Numbered from the stretch's first letter, positions 25,650-34,033 are shown. The stretch is 64,000 nt of DNA from Nocardia sp. (GCF_025465275.1 NZ_JAODNK010000034.1:49067-113066), one strand, 5' to 3'. A program made the numbers and translations. Notes: generated by a model not told the origin, from the sequence alone.

Positions 25650-25669
25650 TGAGAGTTACCAGACTCTCA
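25650..25669. promoter_or_regulatory. Palindrome upstream of the DUF6879/XRE cassette
   Basis: TGAGAGT-TACCAG-ACTCTCA, a perfect 7+6+7 inverted repeat ending 16 bases upstream of the first gene's start at 25634. It is a good candidate operator for the XRE protein encoded at the end of the same cassette. Confidence 0.55.
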
Positions 25670-25930
25670 GTATCGCGCGAAATTCGACGCATCTCCGCCG
25701 AATCGTCAAGCAATCTAGAGCAATTTCGTGGTGTTGCAAGCAATCCAGCCTCTAGCGTCGCAGCTGGACGCTCGGTGCCGGAGTCGATCACCGGTCGCGG
25801 GGCGCCTTACCTGAGCCGGACAGGGGTCGAGATGACTTGGCGCACAAGACTCACGGAGTTTCCCGGTGGCCTGCTGGAGACCCGTGTGTACGAGGACGAA
25901 TCCGACGACGATCAACCACAAGGAGAGGAA

Positions 25931-26245
25931 ATGCATTACAAGCCAGCAGCATTGGGCTATCTCAGATCCGATGTGTCCGGAGTGAGTCAGCTCTGGGATG
26001 AAGCGCAGATCCGCAGGCTCGCCTCGCGCCTCGGGTACGACTTCTCCGGAATGGTGCTCTACGACCCGCTTTCGGGCCGGCCACCGCTGGCCCGGCTCAA
26101 GGCTCAGGCCACCCGCCTCGACGCCGAGGCCGTCATCGTGCCCGGAGCCGATCATTTCGAGGGCGGACAGGTGCCGGAGTCATTGGTCAGGCAGCTAGAC
26201 GTAATCACTGTGAGCCTTCGGGAAGGGATACCTCCTGGTCAGTAG
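25931..26245 (+). CDS. Small protein resembling a recombinase N-terminal fold
   Basis: 104 residues from ATG 25931, which has the excellent site AGGAGAGGAA; an in-frame ATG at 25832 has none. The opening ALGYLRSDVSGVSQLWDEAQIRRLASRLGYDFSGMVLYDP is reminiscent of the start of a serine-recombinase catalytic domain (xALGYLR-x-S), and LDAEAVIVPGADHFEGGQVPESLVRQLDVITV fits its end, but the active-site Ser and the DNA-binding domain are not obvious. Short proteins of this kind are common in Nocardia. Probably not a working recombinase. Confidence 0.65.
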   Translation: MHYKPAALGYLRSDVSGVSQLWDEAQIRRLASRLGYDFSGMVLYDPLSGRPPLARLKAQATRLDAEAVIVPGADHFEGGQVPESLVRQLDVITVSLREGIPPGQ

Positions 26246-26287
26246 TGCGGGGGGACGCGGTGGGGGGTCTGGGGTTACCGTGGCGCT

Positions 26288-27697
26288 GTGACTATCACTT
26301 CAGGGGGAACGGTGATCGATCGGCGGGCTTTGAGTGGGTGGAGTCGGACGGCTTCCACTGTGGCGGATGTGCTTTCGCCGGCTGATGTCGATGAGGTGGC
26401 TCGGGCGGTGCGGGAGGTGGGGCCTCGGGGAGTTATCGCGAGGGGGCTGGGGCGGAGTTATGGCGATCCGGCGCAGAACGGGGGTGGGCTTGTTGTCGAT
26501 ATGACCGCGATCAATCGGATTCACAGTGTGGATCCCGATAGCGGGGTGGTCGATGTGGATGCGGGGGTCAGCCTCGACAAGTTGATGCGCGCGGTATTGC
26601 CGCACGGGTTGTGGGTGCCGGTATTGCCGGGGACGCGGCAGGTGACCGTGGGCGGGGCTATTGCCTGCGATATCCATGGGAAGAACCATCATTCGCATGG
26701 CAGTTTCGGCAACCATGTGGTGTCGATGGAGCTGCTGACCGCAGATGGTTCGGTGCGCAGGCTCGAACCGGAAGGGCCGGGGGCGGAGCTGTTCTGGGCG
26801 ACCATCGGCGGGATGGGGTTGACGGGGATCGTAGTGCGGGCGCGAGTTCGGATGAAGCACACAGAGACCGCGTATTTCATTGTGGACAATGACCGGACCG
26901 ATTCGCTCGAAGAGACCATGGAGCTGCTCACGGGCGGTTCGGACGACGGTTACGAATACTCGATGTCGGTGCCCGACACCATCAGTACCGGGCCGAAGCT
27001 GGGGCGGGCCGGCTTCAGCCGGGGATCGCTCGCCACACTGGACCAGTTGCCGGTCGAGTTGCGCGCCGATCCGCTGAAGTTCGATGCGCCGCAACTGTTC
27101 ACCGTGCCCGATATCTTCCCGAGCGGGATGGTCAACAAGTTCACGGCCCGGATTCTCGCCGAGGCCGCCCATCACGCGCTTCCGAAGCGGGCACGCGGGC
27201 GGATCCAGAATCTGACGCAGTTCTATCACCCCCTGGATCTGCTCGGGGAATGGAACCGCGCCTACGGCAAGCGTGGTTTCCTGCAGTACCAGCTGTCGAT
27301 GCCGTTCGGGGCCGAGGACCAATTGGCCGAGGCGGTGCGCGCCATCGCGCACTCGGGGCATCCCTCGTTCCTGAATGTGTTCAAACGCATGGGCCCGGGC
27401 AACCGCGCACCGCTGTCGTGGCCGCATCCGGGATTCATGCTCAGCCTGGATTTTCCGATCGCGCCGGGACTCCACGAGTTCTGCACGGAATTGGATGAGC
27501 GGGTGCTGGCGGCCGGGGGCCGACTGTACTTCGCCAAGGACTCGCGCACCTCACCGGAGATGGTGCGGGCAATGTATCCGCGGCTGGAAGAATGGCGGCG
27601 CATCCGCGACGCCGTCGACCCGGAGCGGGTGTTCGTCTCCGATATGGATCGGCGATTGCACCTGGTCGCCGACGAACCGGGCGCCGGGCGCCGCTAG
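26288..27697 (+). CDS. dprE1: Decaprenylphosphoryl-beta-D-ribose 2'-oxidase (DprE1-like)
   Basis: 469 residues of the VAO-type FAD oxidoreductases. [20 protein letters not shown] and the [16 protein letters not shown] loop are the FAD site; [11 protein letters not shown] is the usual end. DprE1 oxidises decaprenylphosphoryl-ribose, the first half of epimerisation to the arabinan donor DPA, at the outer face of the membrane. Aligned on KDSRT (Lys417 here, Lys418 in M. tuberculosis), residue 386 is Ser (codon 27443-27445), where the benzothiazinone-reactive Cys387 lies. The dprE2 partner is not next door; an ABC exporter follows. A paralogue is possible. Confidence 0.8.
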   Translation: MTITSGGTVIDRRALSGWSRTASTVADVLSPADVDEVARAVREVGPRGVIARGLGRSYGDPAQNGGGLVVDMTAINRIHSVDPDSGVVDVDAGVSLDKLMRAVLPHGLWVPVLPGTRQVTVGGAIACDIHGKNHHSHGSFGNHVVSMELLTADGSVRRLEPEGPGAELFWATIGGMGLTGIVVRARVRMKHTETAYFIVDNDRTDSLEETMELLTGGSDDGYEYSMSVPDTISTGPKLGRAGFSRGSLATLDQLPVELRADPLKFDAPQLFTVPDIFPSGMVNKFTARILAEAAHHALPKRARGRIQNLTQFYHPLDLLGEWNRAYGKRGFLQYQLSMPFGAEDQLAEAVRAIAHSGHPSFLNVFKRMGPGNRAPLSWPHPGFMLSLDFPIAPGLHEFCTELDERVLAAGGRLYFAKDSRTSPEMVRAMYPRLEEWRRIRDAVDPERVFVSDMDRRLHLVADEPGAGRR

Positions 27698-27754
27698 CAG
27701 TAGATGAGTACCGGCCGGCCCGAGTCGGCCGCCCGAACCACATGGGGAGAATTC

Positions 27755-28633
27755 ATGCTGGAAGTCGCGCATTTGGTGCGCCGATTCGGCGACAATGTCG
27801 CTGTCGACGATGTGTCCTTCACCGTGCAGCCCGGCGCCCTCACCGGATTCGTCGGCGGCAATGGTGCGGGCAAGACCACCACCATGCGAATGATCATGGG
27901 CGTCTTGGCAACACACGGCGGCACCGTGAACTGGCAGGGCCGGCCGGTCACCGCGGCGGATCGGCGTTCCTTCGGTTATATGCCGGAGGAACGCGGCCTG
28001 TATCCGAAACAGCCGGTCCTCGACCAACTCGTCTATCTGGCACGCCTGCGCGGATTGACGGCAGTCGATGCCAAAAATCATGCGCTGCAATTGCTGCAGC
28101 GATTCCAGCTCGGTGACCGGGCGAAGGACAAGCTCGAATCCTTGTCACTGGGCAATCAGCAGCGGGTGCAGATCGCGGCCGCCGTCATCACCCGGCCCTC
28201 GGCGCTCATTCTCGATGAGCCGTTCTCCGGCTTGGACCCCCTCGCCGTCGATGCCATGGCCGAATTGCTGGGTGAATATGCCGCGCAAGGCGTCCCGGTG
28301 CTGTTCTCCTCGCATCAGCTCGATCTGGTCGAGCGCCTGTGCGACCACCTGGTCATTCTCGCGAAGGGTCATGTGGTCGCGCAGGGTCCGGCCACGCAGC
28401 TGCGCAATTCGGGTCCGGCGCGGTATCGGCTGGTAGTCGACGGTGACAGTAGCTGGCTCGACAACTTCGCCGGGATACATGTGCTCGAGAACAATGGCGC
28501 GGGTGTGCTCTTGGAACTCACCGATGCCAGCACCGACGAGCTGCTCACCGCCGCGCTCGCGCACGGTTCGGTATGGGAACTGGCCGAGGTGCGGCCGACG
28601 GTGTCGGAAATCTATCGAGAGGTGACCGCATGA
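27755..28633 (+). CDS. ABC-2-type exporter ATP-binding protein (NatA-like)
   Basis: 292 residues from ATG 27755, with GGGGAGAATTC upstream; an earlier in-frame ATG at 27704 is less likely. Walker A is GGNGAGKTTT, the Q-loop region FGYMPEERGLYPKQ, the signature LSLGNQQRVQIAAA, Walker B ALILDEPFSGLDP and the switch FSSHQLD. The YMPEERGLYPK form is the NatA type, paired with a NatB permease. The ATPase energises export of an unknown substrate. Its stop overlaps the permease start by four bases. Confidence 0.9.
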   Translation: MLEVAHLVRRFGDNVAVDDVSFTVQPGALTGFVGGNGAGKTTTMRMIMGVLATHGGTVNWQGRPVTAADRRSFGYMPEERGLYPKQPVLDQLVYLARLRGLTAVDAKNHALQLLQRFQLGDRAKDKLESLSLGNQQRVQIAAAVITRPSALILDEPFSGLDPLAVDAMAELLGEYAAQGVPVLFSSHQLDLVERLCDHLVILAKGHVVAQGPATQLRNSGPARYRLVVDGDSSWLDNFAGIHVLENNGAGVLLELTDASTDELLTAALAHGSVWELAEVRPTVSEIYREVTA

Positions 28634-29835
28634 GCCCCGAATCGGACGGGCGCACCGCCGAATCCGCTCCTGCCGGGGTATGGCGCATTGTCGCCCAGCG
28701 GGAAATCGCGGTGAAGCTGCGGGACCGTGGGTTCCTCATCTCCACGATCATCACGATTGTCGCCATTGTCGCCTCGCTGACCGTCAGCGGAATACTGAGC
28801 AGTCGCACCACGAACGTCAATGTGGCGATCGTCGGCAACGATGCCGCTCAGATCGTCACCACGGCGAGCAGTCTGGCTCAGAGCGCGAACAAGAAGGTCG
28901 ATTTCACCACCCACGAGGTGACTGATGCCGCCACCCTCGAACAGCAGGTTCGCGACGGCAGCGTCGATGTCGGCCTGGTGTCCGCCGACTCGGGCTGGCA
29001 GCTGATCGGGAAGGCCGCGAAGAACGACGATGCCTCGACCTACCTCACCGCCGCTGTCCAGCAGATCACGCTGCAGCACAATGCCACTGCCGCGGGCATC
29101 TCCCTGGAGCAGCTCGGTCGCGGCAGCACGGTGAGCTACACCCTGCTCGACAAGGCCACCGTCGATCCGGGGCTCGCGAAACTGGTGGCAATCGTCTTCG
29201 CGCTGCTGTTCTATCTCTCGTCGGTGCTGTTCGGCATAGCCATCGCGCAGAGCGTGGTGGAGGAGAAACAGAATCGCATTGTCGAGATCCTCGCCAGCGC
29301 AATCCCGCTGCGGCAGTTGCTGATCGGCAAGGTGGCCGGCAATACCACCATGGCGTTCGGCCAGCTCGCCCTGTTCGTGTGTGCGGGCTTGATCGGCTTG
29401 GTCGCCACCGGCAAGGGCGATCAGCTCGCGCCGATCGCCGGAGCCGCCGGCTGGTTCATCGTGTTCTTCGTGGTGAGCTTCCTCGCCCTGGCCAGCCTGT
29501 GGGCGGTGGCGGGCGCGCTGGCCACCCGCAGCGAGGATCTCCAATCCACCTCTACCCCGCTGTCGATGGTCATCATGATCGTGCTGTTCGCCGGCATCTT
29601 CCTCTCCGGCCCCGCCCGAGTGGTCGCCTCTTATATCCCGCTGGTCTCCATCGTCGCCATGCCCAGCCGCCTCGCCGACGGCACGGCCGCCTGGTGGGAG
29701 CCCATCATCGCGCTCCTGCTGACAGCGGCCGCGACCTACGGCACCGTCTCCATCGCCGAGAAGCTCTACCGCCGCTCCCTCATGCAGACCCAGGGCCGCC
29801 TCACCATTCGCCAGGCCCTGCGCGTGGAGGACTGA
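28630..29835 (+). CDS. ABC-2-type exporter permease (NatB-like)
   Basis: 401 residues with about six membrane helices. The first helix (FLISTIITIVAIVASLTVSGIL) is followed by a roughly 150-residue extracytoplasmic domain rich in Ala/Thr, then a five-helix bundle beginning IVFALLFYLSSVLFGIAIAQSVVEEKQNRIVEILASAIPLRQLLIGKV, the hallmark of NatB/CcmA-type permeases. Forms an exporter with the ATPase just upstream. Substrates of this group include Na+ and small lipophilic compounds; none can be assigned. The IS605 relic begins 14 bases after the stop. Confidence 0.88.
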   Translation: MSPESDGRTAESAPAGVWRIVAQREIAVKLRDRGFLISTIITIVAIVASLTVSGILSSRTTNVNVAIVGNDAAQIVTTASSLAQSANKKVDFTTHEVTDAATLEQQVRDGSVDVGLVSADSGWQLIGKAAKNDDASTYLTAAVQQITLQHNATAAGISLEQLGRGSTVSYTLLDKATVDPGLAKLVAIVFALLFYLSSVLFGIAIAQSVVEEKQNRIVEILASAIPLRQLLIGKVAGNTTMAFGQLALFVCAGLIGLVATGKGDQLAPIAGAAGWFIVFFVVSFLALASLWAVAGALATRSEDLQSTSTPLSMVIMIVLFAGIFLSGPARVVASYIPLVSIVAMPSRLADGTAAWWEPIIALLLTAAATYGTVSIAEKLYRRSLMQTQGRLTIRQALRVED

Positions 29836-29887
29836 CCGATGATTATCAACGCAAGCCCGGTGCTTCAGGGCCGGGATAGCTGATCTC

Positions 29888-30175
29888 TCAATCGGGTCTG
29901 CGTTGTTGTTGGACGTACTGCTTGATGATTTCCAGTGGTGCGCCGCCGCAGGAGGCGGCGAAGTAGGACGGCGACCACAACTGTTCGCGGTGCGTGCCTA
30001 GCGGGTACTGCTGCCGTAACCGGCGTGAGGACACTCCTTTGAGTGAGTTCACCAGTTTCGACAGCTGCATGGTGGGCGGGTATTTGATGAGCAGGTGTAC
30101 GTGGTCGTCTTCGCCGCTGAACTCGCGCAGCGTCGCCCCGAAGTCGGCACACACGTCGGCCATGATCGGTTCCAT
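29888..30175 (-). pseudogene. tnpA: tnpA (Y1 HUH transposase), 5' truncated
   Basis: The surviving 95 or so codons include the HUH motif DDHVHLLIKYPP, LVNSLKGVSSRRLRQ, HREQLWSPSYFAASCGGAPLEIIKQYVQQQ with the catalytic Tyr in IKQYV. The first 35-40 residues and the start are absent; at the upstream side the frame runs into antisense tnpB. An ATG at 30190 exists in frame but gives a non-native start. TnpA would cut and join single-stranded element ends; without its N-terminal strand it is unlikely to fold. Confidence 0.8.
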
Positions 30176-30833
30176 CGATGTGGGACTCACCGATCTCGCG
30201 GTGATCGCCCGTTCGGACGGGACCCGGGAGAAGATCGCTAATCCGCGCTATCTGCGGTCGCGTGAACGTCGGCTAGCGCGGGCACAGAAAGTGTTGTCCC
30301 GCACACAGAAAGGGTCCCGCAACCGCGCCAAGGCGCGGGTCAGGGTCGCGGTCGCGCACCGCAAGGTCCGTGAATCCCGGCTCGATCATCACCACAAGCT
30401 CGCTCTGCGGTTGATTCGTGAGAACCAAACGGTCGCGGTGGAGGACTTGTGCGTGAACGGTTTGGCCCGGACCAGGTTGGCGAAGTCGGTGCATGATGCA
30501 GGTTGGTCGATTCTGGTGCGGTTGCTCGAGGAGAAGGCCGCCCGGTACGGGCGGACCCTCATGAAGATCGACCGCTGGTTCCCCTCGACGCGCAAGTGTT
30601 CGTTGTGCGCGGTGGTGAGCGAGAAGAAACCGTTGCATGTTCGTGAATGGGTGTGCGTGTGTGGTGCGGTGCTCGATCGCGACTACAACGCCGCGGTGAA
30701 CCTCATCGACGCCGCAGGGCTTGCGGAGTCGTTAAACGCTTGTGGACCCGATGTCAGACTCCGGCTTGCCGGGGCAACCGGGGTTGAATCAGGAACCCAC
30801 CGAACGGAGGACACGACATGTGTTCCCGCGTAG
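30162..30833 (+). pseudogene. tnpB: tnpB (RNA-guided nuclease family), 5' truncated
   Basis: Only the C-terminal 223 codons remain, beginning at the RuvC-I strand (SIDVGLTDLAV with its Asp). RuvC-II Glu is in VAVEDLCVNGL, the zinc finger in KCSLCAVVSEKK and CVCGAVLDRDYNAAVNL, and RuvC-III Asp in DRDYN. All three nuclease residues are kept but the roughly 170-residue wedge/REC domain needed for guide RNA and target recognition is lost. The omega-RNA region would overlap the 3' end and the right end of the element. Confidence 0.85.
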
Positions 30834-30875
30834 GAATCTCGGCTTTCACGGCCAGGAGGAAGTCAATGCGTGAAT

Positions 30876-30901
30876 CGAGGTTCGAATCCTCGTACCCCAG
30901 C
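30876..30901 (+). pseudogene. tRNA 3' fragment (T-arm and acceptor strand)
   Basis: A perfect five-bp T-stem CGAGG/CCTCG encloses TTCGAAT, the canonical T-loop, followed by TACCCCA-G-C, a 3' acceptor strand with discriminator G. The 5' two-thirds that should precede it is absent; instead the IS605 right end lies 9 bases upstream. The acceptor strand would suit a glutamine-type tRNA (5' TGGGGTA), but identity cannot be proved without the anticodon. Confidence 0.7.
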
Positions 30902-30903
30902 GT

Positions 30904-30988
30904 GGAGAGTGATCCGCGACGGTTCGCGGGACCGCTTGCTAAGCGGATCGAACGCTGCGCGTTTCGGGTCCGACTCCTGCGCTCTCCG
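30904..30988 (+). tRNA. tRNA-Ser(GCT)-like gene, partly degenerate
   Basis: Acceptor GGAGAGT (30904-30910) pairs with GCTCTCC (30981-30987); a D-like hairpin CCGCG/CGCGG follows; the anticodon loop is TTGCTAA with GCT at 30938-30940 on a CCGC/GCGG stem; a long variable arm (GAACGC/GCGTTTC) marks it as class II, as for Ser. The T-loop is TCCGACT instead of TTCRANY, so T55 is missing, and base 8 is G. CCA is not encoded (CCG). The departures suggest a phage-type or decaying copy rather than the housekeeping gene. Confidence 0.55.
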
Positions 30989-31805
30989 CCGTGGCGAAGG
31001 CCAGTAGATCGCTGGTGAGGCGTGCGCTGTGGGTCAGGTAGAGCCCGTGCGGGCCGTTCTCGTAGATGACCAGTTCGCCGTGCGGGAGCAGGTCCACCAG
31101 CGGATGACCGGAGATTTCGACCGGCACCGAGGCATCGTGATCACCGTGGATGATCAGCGCGGGAACAGTGATCGCGGGAAGTTCGGCGCGGAAATCGGTT
31201 TCGACGACAGTGCGATTGCATTCGATGAGCGCCCGCAGCGGCACATCGATCATGGGATGCAGCGTCCAGTCCCGAACCGGCTGGGACACAGCACATCCGG
31301 GCAGTCCGTCACCGAAGTAGGCGCCGGCGTTCTCCGAGAGCCAGACACCGAAGTCCCGCCGCCAGGAGGCGCGGACCTCCTCGACCGCGACCCCGGGGAG
31401 TCCGGCCGGATTGTTCGGACCCGCCAGCATGAGTGGCAGCACCGCGCCGATCAGGACGATCCGATCCACCCGAGCACTGCCGTGCCGAGTCAGGTAGCGG
31501 ACGATCTCACCGCACCCCATGGAATGGCCGACCAGCATGACATCGTGCAGGTCGAGATGGTCGAGCACCGCGGCCAGATCATCGGCGAGGGTGTTGTAGT
31601 CGTAGCCGCGACCGGGATCGTCGGAACGCCCGTGGGACCGCCGGTCGAAGGCGATGGTGCGCAGGCCACTGTCGACGAGCGGCCCCATCTGATACTGGAA
31701 TTCGGTGCTGCTGAGCCCCCACGCGGAGCAGAACAGTACGGGCCGCCCGGTGCCCCAGTCACGGTAGAAGAGGCTGGTGCCGTCGCGGGTGTCGAGGAAA
31801 GGCAT
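30939..31805 (-). CDS. Alpha/beta hydrolase
   Basis: 288 residues from ATG 31805. GTSLFYRDWGTGRPVLFCSAWGLSS is the oxyanion strand, VMLVGHSMGCGEIVRYL is the nucleophile elbow (Ser in GHSMG), IHGDHDASVPVEISG holds the acid, and NGPHGLYLTH the His. It is close in type to non-haem chloroperoxidase/arylesterase-like hydrolases. Oddly, its last 17 codons run antisense through the tRNA-Ser-like gene and the stop TAG is the complement of the anticodon loop, so the C-terminal tail may be an acquired extension. Divergent from the MerR gene. Confidence 0.85.
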   Translation of the reverse strand: MPFLDTRDGTSLFYRDWGTGRPVLFCSAWGLSSTEFQYQMGPLVDSGLRTIAFDRRSHGRSDDPGRGYDYNTLADDLAAVLDHLDLHDVMLVGHSMGCGEIVRYLTRHGSARVDRIVLIGAVLPLMLAGPNNPAGLPGVAVEEVRASWRRDFGVWLSENAGAYFGDGLPGCAVSQPVRDWTLHPMIDVPLRALIECNRTVVETDFRAELPAITVPALIIHGDHDASVPVEISGHPLVDLLPHGELVIYENGPHGLYLTHSARLTSDLLAFATAESAGVGPETRSVRSA

Positions 31806-31905
31806 GGTGTTCGGTCCTTTTCGGTCTCGCGGCCCGTTCTGGGCCGACGGGACAACACTCGGCGCTGCCACAGCGGGAGGGTCAAGCGCTGCGGGCGGCG
31901 AGACT

Positions 31906-31920
31906 CTCCCCTAGGGGGAG
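31906..31920. promoter_or_regulatory. MerR-type operator
   Basis: CTCCCC-TA-GGGGGAG, a near-perfect inverted repeat with one extra G, ends eight bases before ATG 31929 of the merR gene. MerR-family operators sit between over-spaced -35 and -10 elements and are often CT-rich palindromes of this kind. Confidence 0.5.
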
Positions 31921-31928
31921 CCGCCAGA

Positions 31929-32765
31929 ATGGAGGTCATGCTGTCGTATCTGTCGATCGGTGACTTCTCGCGCGCCACCCACATGACCGTCAAGACGCTG
32001 CGCCACTATCACCGGATCGGACTGCTCGAACCGGCCGGAGTGGACCCGCATACCGGATATCGGCAGTACACCGCCGATCAGATTCCCATCGCGCAGGTGA
32101 TCCGGCGCTTCCGCGACCTGGATATGCCGCTCGAACAGATTCAGGCCGTGTTATCGGCCCCGGATCTGACGACCCGCAATGAGCGGATCTCCGCCCACCT
32201 GACCCGGCTCGAGGACGAACTCGGCCGCACGCAGCGCGCGGTGTCGTCGCTGCGAAACCTGCTCTCCCCCAGCGCATCCCAGAAGGAACCGCGGATCGAA
32301 CTACGCAGCCTGCCCGCAACGCCCGCGGCCGCGATCATCGACATTGTGGATGCCGGGAGCGGAGCGGCCTGGGCCCAGGGCGCGCTCGGCGAGCTGACCG
32401 CCACGCTCACCGCGCAACAGCTGCACATCGACGGCCCGCCGGGCGGGATCTTCGGCGACAGCATCTTCACCGAACACCGCGGCCAGGCCACGATCTTCCT
32501 CCCCTGCACCGGTACGGTGCGCCCGGTGGGCCGGGTCACCGAGCTGGAAATCCCCGCAGTGGAATTGGCGGTCATCGAACACACCGGATCGCCGGCCGAT
32601 GTCGATCACGCCTACGGAGCGCTCGCCGAATTCGTCGCCCGCCACGCCCTCGCCGTCGACGGCCCGCTGCGCGAGTACTACCTGGTCGGCCAGCGTGACA
32701 CCCTCGACACCACACAGTGGCGCACCGAGGTCGGCTGGCCGGTCTTCCGGGCCGCTGCGGGCTGA
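31929..32765 (+). CDS. MerR-family regulator with effector-binding domain
   Basis: 278 residues from ATG 31929 (ATG 31938 also possible). SYLSIGDFSRATHMTVKTLRHYHRIGLLEPAGVDPHTGYRQYTADQ is the MerR winged helix, followed by a dimer coiled coil (about residues 80-110, ERISAHLTRLEDELGRTQRAVSSLRNLL) and a GyrI-like ligand domain. It resembles the BmrR/TipA class that senses hydrophobic drugs. The divergent hydrolase may be its target; the palindrome just upstream suggests autoregulation. Confidence 0.88.
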   Translation: MEVMLSYLSIGDFSRATHMTVKTLRHYHRIGLLEPAGVDPHTGYRQYTADQIPIAQVIRRFRDLDMPLEQIQAVLSAPDLTTRNERISAHLTRLEDELGRTQRAVSSLRNLLSPSASQKEPRIELRSLPATPAAAIIDIVDAGSGAAWAQGALGELTATLTAQQLHIDGPPGGIFGDSIFTEHRGQATIFLPCTGTVRPVGRVTELEIPAVELAVIEHTGSPADVDHAYGALAEFVARHALAVDGPLREYYLVGQRDTLDTTQWRTEVGWPVFRAAAG

Positions 32766-32959
32766 AATCGTCACGGAGATGTGTCAGCGTTCCTCACATC
32801 CCGTTCACCCGGTAGTGGCCCCCGCAAGGCATGCTGTTGTAGAGGCAGGCGATTGTCCACGTGCCGACTTCGGATATCGCGCGCAGCGGCCTACGCTGGC
32901 ACACCGACTGCTCAACAACAACAGCGACGGCAGGATGTGCAGAGCCCGTGGTGGTAGAT

Positions 32960-34033
32960 ATGACGCAACTTCGGTCTGCGTCGACGGCGGAGACCCGGTT
33001 GCCGGCGGCGACCGATTCCGTACCGATGCGCGGCAGTGAATATGCGGTGTTGTTGCGGCGAGTGCGACAGGCCGGGCTGCTGGATCGGCAGCTGCGGTAC
33101 TACGGCTGGAAGATCGCAGTCACCGCAGGGGCATTCGTAGGCGGGTGGGCGGCGTTCATCGCTATCGGCAACTCGTGGTGGCAGCTTGTCACGGGCGTGT
33201 TCCTGGCGGCGGTTTTCGCCCAGATCGCATTCCTCGGCCATGATGCCGGGCACCGGCAGATCTTCGGCACCCGGCAGGCCAACTACCTGTTCGGGGTGAT
33301 CGCCGGCAATCTCGGCATCGGGCTGAGCATCGGCTGGTGGACCAGCAATCACAATCGGCATCACGCCCACCCGAATACCGAAGGCGCCGATCCGGACGTT
33401 TCGGGCGTGCTGGCGCATTCGGCCGAGCGCGCGGCGACCGGAAAGGGCTTCCGGCGGTTCATCTTCCGCTACCAGGCCTGGCTGTTCTTCCCCATGCTGC
33501 TGCTCGAGGGCGGCAGCCTGCACTACTCGAGTGTCCGGGCGGTTGCGAAATGGCCGATCCCGCACCGCGTGTGGGAGGGCGTACTGCTGGCCGCACACGG
33601 CATCGGATACCTGGCCACGGTGTTCCTGGTCCTGTCACCGGGCAAGGCGCTGGTCTTCATCGCCGTACAGCAGGGTCTGTTCGGGCTCTACATGGGCTGC
33701 ACCTTCGCACCCAATCACAAGGGCATGGCCGTGCTGTCGGAAGGCGATGCCACCGACTTCCTCCGCCGTCAGGTGCTCACCTCGCGCAATGTTCGTGGCA
33801 GCTGGCTCACCGATACCGCTCTCGGCGGCCTGAACTACCAGATCGAGCACCACCTCTTCCCGTCCATGCCGCGGCCGTGCCTGCTGCGCGTGCAGCCGCT
33901 GGTCGAAGAGTTCTGCGCGGAAATCGGACTGCCCTACTGCGAGACCAGCCTGTTCGACTCGTACGCGCAGGCGCTGCGCCACCTCAATACGGTCGGCAAG
34001 CAGGCCGCGCCGGAACGAGTAGCGGTGAGCTGA
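32960..34033 (+). CDS. Acyl-lipid/acyl-CoA fatty-acid desaturase
   Basis: 357 residues with four or more membrane helices and all three histidine clusters of class III membrane desaturases: GHDAGH, HNRHHAHPN and QIEHHLFPS. The QxxHH third box is the type seen in front-end and DesA3-like enzymes. It would place a double bond in a long-chain acyl group using electrons from a ferredoxin- or NADPH-linked reductase, which is not encoded beside it. ATG 32960 is chosen; GTG codons just upstream also fit. It is separate from the isoprenoid block and opposite in direction. Confidence 0.85.
   Translation: MTQLRSASTAETRLPAATDSVPMRGSEYAVLLRRVRQAGLLDRQLRYYGWKIAVTAGAFVGGWAAFIAIGNSWWQLVTGVFLAAVFAQIAFLGHDAGHRQIFGTRQANYLFGVIAGNLGIGLSIGWWTSNHNRHHAHPNTEGADPDVSGVLAHSAERAATGKGFRRFIFRYQAWLFFPMLLLEGGSLHYSSVRAVAKWPIPHRVWEGVLLAAHGIGYLATVFLVLSPGKALVFIAVQQGLFGLYMGCTFAPNHKGMAVLSEGDATDFLRRQVLTSRNVRGSWLTDTALGGLNYQIEHHLFPSMPRPCLLRVQPLVEEFCAEIGLPYCETSLFDSYAQALRHLNTVGKQAAPERVAVS

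Larger units (their letters stand above)
29850..30866. mobile_element. IS200/IS605-family element, internally deleted
   Basis: The left boundary follows TCAA (29846-29849) and has the subterminal hairpin near 29855-29875 (CAAGCCCGG-n-CCGGGATAGC). The right end has GGAATCTCGGC-n-GGCCAGGAGGAAG and finishes with TCAA (30863-30866), the expected cleavage tetranucleotide of a family that leaves no target duplication. Inside lie a minus-strand tnpA and a plus-strand tnpB in divergent order whose 5' ends are both missing and directly abut at about 30165. One central deletion explains both. The element is non-autonomous, though its ends look intact. Confidence 0.8.

Noticed and set aside
30818..31018. 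Short gene after tnpB
   Set aside because: It reads through the IS end and the tRNA elements; the RNA interpretation explains the sequence better.
32960..34033. Membership of the QIEHH desaturase in the isoprenoid operon
   Set aside because: It is on the opposite strand, with three unrelated genes in between and its own intergenic region.
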